Positions 58,061-64,000 of a DNA stretch of 64,000 bases are shown piece after piece. The position numbers and the translations under genes were made by a program. How positions within the stretch are numbered: position 1 is the first letter of the stretch; each line of letters opens with the position of its first letter. The notes below the pieces were generated by a model. That model was given only the letters and a program-made list of their open reading frames with translations. It was not told where the DNA came from and ran no database searches. Origin of the DNA: Liriodendron chinense (Eukaryota; Streptophyta; Magnoliopsida; Magnoliales; Magnoliaceae). The stretch lies in the NCBI GenBank assembly GCA_003013855.2, contig ML058384.1:13030176-13094175 (forward strand). The letters run 5' to 3'.

Positions 58061-60167
58061 CTCGCCTCAAGTGCAAGGTTGCGATGTAGTAATAATTCTC
58101 GGTAAGACCGAAGTCGATCCACAAGGAATAAGGTAAACCAATTCAAGTTGTTCCAGCAACTTCAAATTTAATGCATTAAGGATTTCAGGTTTATAAACTA
58201 ACTTTAAAACAATAATTGTAAAAATCTGTAATTAAAGGGAACTAAGGCTTTCGAGGATCCACTTGTGACAGCCTTCATGTGAATTCATTCATCCAAGCAT
58301 AACACAACTAGAATTGAAGTTCTATCTCTCTTCTAGATGGAAGATATGGCATTCAAACACAAACTATTTCTACTCAAGTTGAAGACTTAAGGTTTCTAGT
58401 TTTAATGAAGCACATAGAAGTCGAATATGTAGCCTTCGAAGTAACGAACATGCTAATGGGCTATAATGCGCTCTAGGCTTACTACATTCGAATCTAATCA
58501 ATCCCAACACGATAATCTCAGAGAATTGCAAGGAACTCGTGTCCGAAGCACATGAACTCTCATAAAACATAAAAAATATCACTTTTATTCAAATTAGAAC
58601 TTAAAAATCAAACATTTACGCAAAGTAGTTGAATTAGAACAAATCCAACATGATAACTACTCACAAGCTTCACCTCTTAGCCTTAGCTAAGAGGTTCTAG
58701 CCGAGCATTATCATGCTTTAACTAAAATTCAAAGAAAAAGTAAATAAAAACATGAAAAACTAGAAAAAAAACCCTAGTTAGAGGAGTTGCGGTCTGTAAT
58801 ACCCCAAAAATTAAGTACACGAGTAGGTACACGAGTGTTATAGTTCACACGTTAGAATTGAAATTTTAGGCCGCGTCGTTCATACGCATACACACACGTT
58901 ACACTTTTATACGTATTCTGACATTTTTTTTAGGTCTCTGAAAAACTTAGTGTACTTAGTTAAGTCAATGGACTATCCGTTAAATGGATTTATCATTGCT
59001 AGATTGAATGATCTAACCGTCCACTTCGATTTCGAATTACGCGACCAACGTAAAACCGCTGTACGATCTCCACATCGTCCTGTATATGTGTCTATCCCTA
59101 AGTCTGGTCCATACACTTCGTCCATCACCACACATATGCTTAGATCATCTATTTCCCAGCTCTATGAACCCGTTCAGGTGTGTTTACAACACCTTAGGGT
59201 TTAGAATCATTTAAATTATAATTTAGTTAATTATTTAATAATTTAAATGACTTTTTATATTGATAAATTTATAATAAATCATCTGTTAGGAATTAGGGTA
59301 GGGTCCTTTTATTAAAGTTGCTCAAAATAAACCCTAAAATAGTGGAGAAGTGTTAGATTTCACAAAACTTACAAATTTACAATAATTACAAAAATGCCAT
59401 TGGTTAAACTTAAGTTAAACTGATGATTTTAAGTATGCCAGTTTCTGACAATCATTTTCATGCAAAACTTTATATATTTGTTTAGGGGCACATTTTATCC
59501 GTACACGTCGAATTTCAGGCCTCCGACCATCCTACAAACACCCTAATCAGAAATATGGTCATAAGTGGGCCATTTAACCTCGGATCTGCCTCATTTTTGG
59601 TGTCATGCCCTAAATTTATGTGGCCTACCTGATGAATGGATTAGATGTTGCACATACATCATGGTGGGACCCACGTGCGTTGCTGTACATGTCGCACACG
59701 GTCAAACCCGCGTTTGACCGCGCGGACCAGTGAGGAGAGAGAAAACCTCTCTTCCTCGTCCGCTGCTGCACCAGCGTTACACGTTGTCCATCCTCGTCGT
59801 CCTCGCCGTCCATCAATCTGGTCCCCACTTTGTTGATCCAAGCCGTCCATTCGTTTCCTTTCCCTCACGCCTTCATTCATCTCAAGCTTTTCTCCCATTA
59901 GTTGAGTGTTCGATCCTCCTCAAACCACCGTCCAAATCAAAGAACCTCAAGATCCAGATGATTGCTTTGCATGGATATCCAAGATTGAATGTGTTAGGGT
60001 CATGTGGACCCCACTTACCGTTCCAACGGTCCCAATGGTCATAGCTTGCCAGAAATTGGAAACCAAATCTAACTTGGATTCGGGAACTTGACCGATTCCG
60101 TCTGATCGGAACCTACCTTGTTTGGCTATAAAGCCAACTGTCCACTCCTCATTCTTCCAAAGAAACG

Positions 60168-60227
60168 TTATAGAGAGAGAGAGACGTTGGAGAGAAAGAG
60201 GGAGAGAGAGAGTGAGACGTTAGGAGA

Positions 60228-60283
<56 letters not shown>

Positions 60284-60344
60284 GAGAGAGAGATAGAGTG
60301 CTGCTGCTGTTGATGTTGGGGCAGCGTCCCAGGCCAAGAGAAAG

Positions 60345-60393
<49 letters not shown>

Positions 60394-60440
60394 GTTGGGG
60401 AGGAGAGAGAGAAGCTGTGAGAGAGAGAGAGACTTGTTGG
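60168..60440. repeat. (GA)n microsatellite
   Basis: Long GA runs interrupted at about 60298-60340 by non-repetitive sequence. It lies just after the candidate TATA, so it would be in the RNA leader. Frames through it (Arg-Glu or Ser-Leu repeats) are artefacts. Confidence 0.95.
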
Positions 60441-61195
60441 CTTGCATAACTACCGAGTCGGTTTGTTGGAGAGAATCCAGACCACTTTGCTAGACGTAGG
60501 ATTGTCAACCTAAGAGGAAGAAGGAAAGAAATAGAAGAAAGAAAGGAGAAAGAGAAGAAGAAGAAGAAGAAGTCTTGTATTGAGTTAACCCAACTGCTGA
60601 GTCGACTCATGTTTGAATTTGGATTTGTTTGGAGCCTAAGAAACGTCATACTGGTGAGTGATTCATCATAGAAATTTCTAGTTAATGCCTCTTCCTTTTA
60701 AATTATTTTCTTCCCAAATATGATTTTCAATTTCTATGTTATCCTTCAATATGGTTCGTAGGTAACGATCCATCCCTCGATCTCTTTCTAACTTTAACTT
60801 AGAGTCACATACTTGATCCTAGGTAAGGGATCCAATTTTAGTTCCTATTTTTAAGAATCTCCTGCGGTATTTGCTTTCTTGTCAATTCTTTCTTAAAATT
60901 TATTCCTTGTTGCAAAAAATTGAAATCTTAAGAATACATTCGACTTAGATTTCCTATCTTTAATGTCAACGGCATACAGCCCTAAGTAGATGAAGTATTA
61001 TCCAAATTCTACGTAGTATTGACATTACACTTCCTAGTAGACACTTACTTAGGGTTTAGATAAAAAGACACCCTAATAAAGTTAATGCATGCATGGTGTG
61101 ATTTGATTGAATGTTGAATTGCATTATGTGCTTGATGAATGCTTCCATAACTCATGTCATACACATACATTTATACACTGCGACAGAACAGGAGC

Positions 61196-61470
61196 ATGGT
61201 TGATTTGACTCCTAGCATGCATGGTTGTTTTGCCACCTCACTGTACCGGTTAGGTGAGCATGGTTGATTTGCTACAGGTTCCTAATGTTCAGTGGCAGCG
61301 AGTTCTGGTCATTTCACTTATTGAGCATGGTTGATTTGCTCGGTTGGATCAGTGGTGCATGGTTGATTTGCCCACTGGCGTGCATGGTTGATTTGCCACC
61401 TCGCTGTACCGGTTAGGCGAGCATGGTTAATTTGCGACAGGTTCCTAATGTTTAGTGGCAGCGAGTTCCT
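61196..61470. repeat. GCATGGTTGATTTGC minisatellite and 163-bp duplication
   Basis: About seven copies of GCATGGTTGATTTGC or near variants. A longer stretch with CTGTACCGGTTAGG and TTCCTAATGTT is repeated with a 163-bp offset (from 61219 and from 61382). Confidence 0.85.
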
Positions 61471-61963
61471 AGACATTTATTGCTCTCACACGTATTATAA
61501 CATACATGACATCATGGTAATCATGTTTCATTGATAATAAATCATAAAATGTATTAATCATCACGTCATCCTCGTATATTTCATAAAATTCTATCCGTTG
61601 ATGATTCGTATCCTATCTCTTATTAACTGGAATATTACCTGTGATGGAAATGACCTCACTGGGCTTTTAGCTCACCAAAATCACCACAGTTCTTGCAGGT
61701 CTTCAGGAAGATAAAGACCTAGATGGAGCAGAATATTTAGATGGACACGTGTTACTTAAGCGCCAACTGTAGTCGATTTATTTGTAAAATTCAATGTAAT
61801 AAGACATTAGTGGAAAAGAAACTTTATATTTTGGATTTATTTTAGTTATGCGATGTGTGGAATAGAATCTCAAGGAATCTATGCTCGAAATTTTCAATTC
61901 ACACCCTGAAACTCGGGCTTTGGATTGTTGTACTCGGGTTTCGAATTTCGGGGTGTGACAGTA

Positions 61964-61985
61964 TGGTATCAGAGAGAGGTTTCGA
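61964..61985 (+). promoter_or_regulatory. primer-binding site of element M (initiator tRNA-Met)
   Basis: TGGTATCAGAG-AG-AGGTTTCGA, two mismatches to the complement of plant initiator tRNA-Met, three bases after the LTR end. Confidence 0.85.
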
Positions 61986-62686
61986 GAATTCCAAAGTGCC
62001 TAGTGTTAGGGCTAGCACCTAGTGAAATTCAAGTAGGGTCTATAGATGAACATAGGTAAGTGTTGTAGAAAATTGGGTAATAGGATAGCTTGTAGACACA
62101 CAGAAATGGGTGCGCTATGTATGGTTTTGTTGCTATTGTACTTGATGTTTGTTTTTGTTTTTACTGATGATTGTTTTGGTTGTAAGGTTGTCCATTGATT
62201 GCTCCTACATAAGGTTGTTGTTGTACTGTGACCTTTGTTTTGCTAGCGTCGTTGCTTGTAGGGTCATGTCTGTAATGTTGAGGTTAAGGTGTCTGTTGGT
62301 TTTGTCTGTAATGTTTCTTTTGTTTGGACTATTCATTTTGCTTGCTTCATTGCTTGTACTGTTATTGATTGCCTAGCTTGTGATGTTTTCATTGCTTGAA
62401 TGTTTTGTTGATTTTCTTTCCCCTTTCATTGGTAGCATACGGTTAGGCACATTAGAGTCTAAAATAGAAGTTAGGTCACGGGAGTATTTCGAATCTCGAG
62501 GACGAGATTCCTATAAGGGGGGTAGATTGTAAGACCCCACATTCTTTTTAGCAAGCATACACACTTGTACGCCCTCGAACCTTAGATTCATAAAACATGT
62601 AAGACATTTGAGGAAAATATCTTCATTAGTTAGCTTAGTAGGTGGATCGAATTTCGAGGACGAAATTCTATGTAAGGGTGGTAGAA
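61986..62686 (+). other. short internal region of element M with two polypurine tracts
   Basis: No recognised gene. Near its end, two copies of the chromovirus 3' signature occur: GAATCTCG-AGGA-CGAGATTC then AAGGGGGGTAG (62493-62525), followed at 62528 by an LTR-like TGTAAGACCCC; and GAATTTCG-AGGA-CGAAATTC then AAGGGTGGTAG (62649-62684), followed by the real 3' LTR. Confidence 0.75.
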
Positions 62687-62839
62687 TGTAGTACCCCGAA
62701 AATTTAGTACACGAGTAGGTACACGAGTGTTATAGTTCACAAGTTAGAATTTAAATTTTAGGCCGCGTCATTCATACGCATACACACACGTCACCACGAA
62801 TCGCCTCAGATTGAGTAAAAACTTACGCACTTATATCAG

Positions 62840-63060
62840 CTGTCAAACGCTGGTCGGGCACCCGATCAAGTAGTGGTCGGGCGCCCGACCGTGCTTGAAT
62901 TCGGTCAGTGTGTTTTTGCGAAATCTCTTTTGAATATTGGGCGCCCGACCAAATTGTGGTCAGGCACCCGGTCAGGTCCAGAGCTGTCCAGCGGGTTCAG
63001 CATTCTTTCTGCCAATTTCAGGCGCTCGGTCAGAACATGGGCGGGTGCTCGTGGCCCTCT
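62840..63060. repeat. GGTCGGGCGCCCGACC dyad cluster in the E LTR
   Basis: Perfect 16-bp palindrome at 62875-62890; a GGGCGCCCGACC at about 62939 and degenerate CGGGCACCCGATC, CAGGCACCCGGTC and CAGGCGCTCGGTC forms nearby. U3 position, as in the other LTRs. Confidence 0.8.
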
Positions 63061-63302
63061 ATTATGTATGCTGATTTCCTCTTTTCTTTTGGCCGATCCA
63101 GGTCTTTTTGACACGATTCTTCAGGGCTTCTTTTCAGTGTCATCAATGTGGTCCCAAATGACCCTTTTAGCAACAAATTCATGACTTCTCTCTTACATTC
63201 CTACATACACAAAACGAGCATTAGATGGGTCTTTTAAGCATGTAAACCATGCATGTAATGTGATGCAATGGGCTAGAAAATATATAAAATGGAAGCTTAA
63301 CA

Positions 63303-64000
63303 TACCCCCCAACCAGCTTTTTGCTATTCCCGAGCAAAACATGCGTGAAACAAGTTCAATCTTCCAAAATCCAACTCTCCTTCCAAAACAATGCTTCTAT
63401 ACATTCCAAGATATACAAGTGCAAAAATTAGAGAAACTAGGTGATAGAGGATGCAACCTTAAACTCTTAAAACATAAAAAGTGTTCATATAGAATTCCCG
63501 ATGATTGATTGATAAATAGAAGAACTTTGAACAAAATTCAAACTAATGTGCATAGTGATGGCTCATCTCATGAGTTTACAGGTTCATCTTCTTCCTGGAT
63601 AAACTAAACTATAGATCTCAAGGTGTACAAATCAATAACAAGCATATGACAGGAATTTGCCTTACCGTCCTTTCAACGGCTTTCACACTACGTCCCATTT
63701 CTGACTTTGGTTACGGATAGATCATCGCCCAGTTGGTAATAGGTAGCCCTTTTCGAAATTTTTCCACCATATTCTCCATCATTCCCATGTTTTCATCCTT
63801 CCTTTTCCTTTTTCTTTTCACATTAGATAGATTTTTAGAAATTCATATCTTTCGTTATTTTCCCATGGACAAGAATGGACAAAGTAACCCGGCTTGGTTT
63901 CTCAACACCTCAAATCTAAGTCTAGCCAATCCACAAATCACATAATTCTTTCAACCCATGAAACTCGTGTAATGTGAACTAGGTGTAAAAGTGTTCAAAT
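63303..64000 (-). other. element E 3' non-coding region, runs off the window
   Basis: Minus-strand polypurine tract GGTTGGGGGG next to the LTR, then the conserved Athila-like post-pol region, homologous to 10561-11100 of A, 32785-33586 of D and, in the opposite orientation, 24240-25090 of B. Pol of E lies beyond 64000. Confidence 0.75.

Larger units (their letters stand above)
58795..61960 (+). mobile_element. 5' LTR of element M
   Basis: 3,166 bp. Contains a TATA-like GGCTATAAAG near 60124, a (GA)n block (60168-60440), a GCATGGTTGATTTGC repeat cluster (61196-61440) and, at 59602, TGTCATGCCC, which resembles another LTR start. No protein recognised; open frames in it have no family features. 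Confidence 0.8.
58795..62792 (+). mobile_element. element M: chromovirus-like element without coding genes
   Basis: 5' LTR 58795-61960, tRNA-Met primer site, 0.7 kb internal region, and only the first 106 bp of a 3' LTR (62687 to about 62792). TGTAATACCCC and TGTAGTACCCC starts and the GGGTGTGACA end are typical of chromovirus LTRs. There is no gag or pol, so it is a large non-autonomous derivative or deletion product. It lies in the 3' LTR of E; a deletion removed its right end together with part of that LTR. Confidence 0.8.
47805..63302 (-). mobile_element. 3' LTR of element E, split by C and M
   Basis: Pieces are 47805-47815, 58066-58794 and about 62793-63302. On the minus strand it starts TGTTAAGCTTCC at 63302 and ends GCAAACA at 47805. 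Joining the C flanks across CTCGC restores the normal LTR end. Its U3 has palindromes such as GGTCGGGCGCCCGACC (62875-62890). Sequence around its TATA is missing, lost with the right end of M. Stem-loop at 58673-58694. Confidence 0.85.

Noticed and set aside
59625..60044. Several overlapping frames of 60-104 residues on both strands in the M LTR
   Set aside because: They overlap each other in different frames, have no recognisable domain and lie inside an LTR.
60118..60649. Frames of Arg-Glu or Ser-Leu repeats, up to 166 residues
   Set aside because: Translations of the (GA)n microsatellite on either strand.
62149..62376. 75-residue hydrophobic frame in the M interior
   Set aside because: T-rich DNA gives Leu/Val/Phe-rich frames by chance; no family or start context supports it.

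Overview
The window is plant nuclear DNA, almost all of it nested long-terminal-repeat (LTR) retrotransposons. Evidence for a flowering plant: Athila-type Ty3/gypsy polyproteins, a primer-binding site matching plant tRNA-Asp in all 18 bases, a chromovirus-type LTR with an initiator tRNA-Met primer site, and a plant-mobile-domain (PMD) gene with GT-AG introns. I cannot name the species. No intact host gene, rRNA, tRNA gene or CRISPR array was found.

Layout. 121-4559 (-): a four-exon PMD gene, broken by one nonsense codon and one frameshift. It lies antisense just upstream of a probable 3' LTR of a Tat-like gypsy element (Z, 5748-9353, left edge provisional), so it may be that element's antisense extra gene. 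9354-10560: reversed chromovirus LTR remnants. 10561-18686 (-): Athila-like element A, missing its 3' LTR. 18687-26437 (+): older Athila-like element B, missing its 5' end. 26438-27443 and 29000-29612 (-): element J, split by solo LTR I (27444-28999). 29613-29759: antisense LTR scrap N, into which element D is inserted. D (-) runs from 29760 past the right edge. Its inside holds solo LTRs H (31413-32784), K (33587-35683, Z-like) and X (38838-44212). X itself holds G (39182-41138) and Y (41145-43266). The 5' LTR of D is split at 47804 by element E (-). The 3' LTR of E is split by complete element C (47816-58060, +) and by a chromovirus-like element M without coding capacity (58795 to about 62792). 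The body of E continues past 64000.

The order of insertion rests on 5-bp target-site duplications: C CTCGC, Y TCAGC, G GTCAG, K ATCAT, I TTAAT and H CATAT are perfect; X is CTCGA/CTCGG. Six solo LTRs against one complete element means recombination between LTRs has been frequent. Every gag-pol here is broken by stops, frameshifts or lost catalytic residues, so the copies are relics; the LTRs still carry recognisable TATA boxes and RNA structures.

Most unusual signal: each LTR family carries its own cluster of short, CpG-rich, dyad-symmetric motifs in about the same place, near or upstream of the TATA box. The motif sequence differs between families (GACCGGTC doublets, TCCGAT-ATCGGA, GGCCAGCTGGCC, GGTCGGGCGCCCGACC, GGCGCATGTG dyads, GTGCATTGGA dyads) but the symmetry and location are kept. 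One 18-bp palindrome occurs both in Athila-like LTRs and in the unrelated solo LTR G, where five copies sit at an exact 54-bp spacing with diverged spacers. A stem-loop downstream of the TATA is kept in all Athila-like LTRs, with compensatory changes in two of them.
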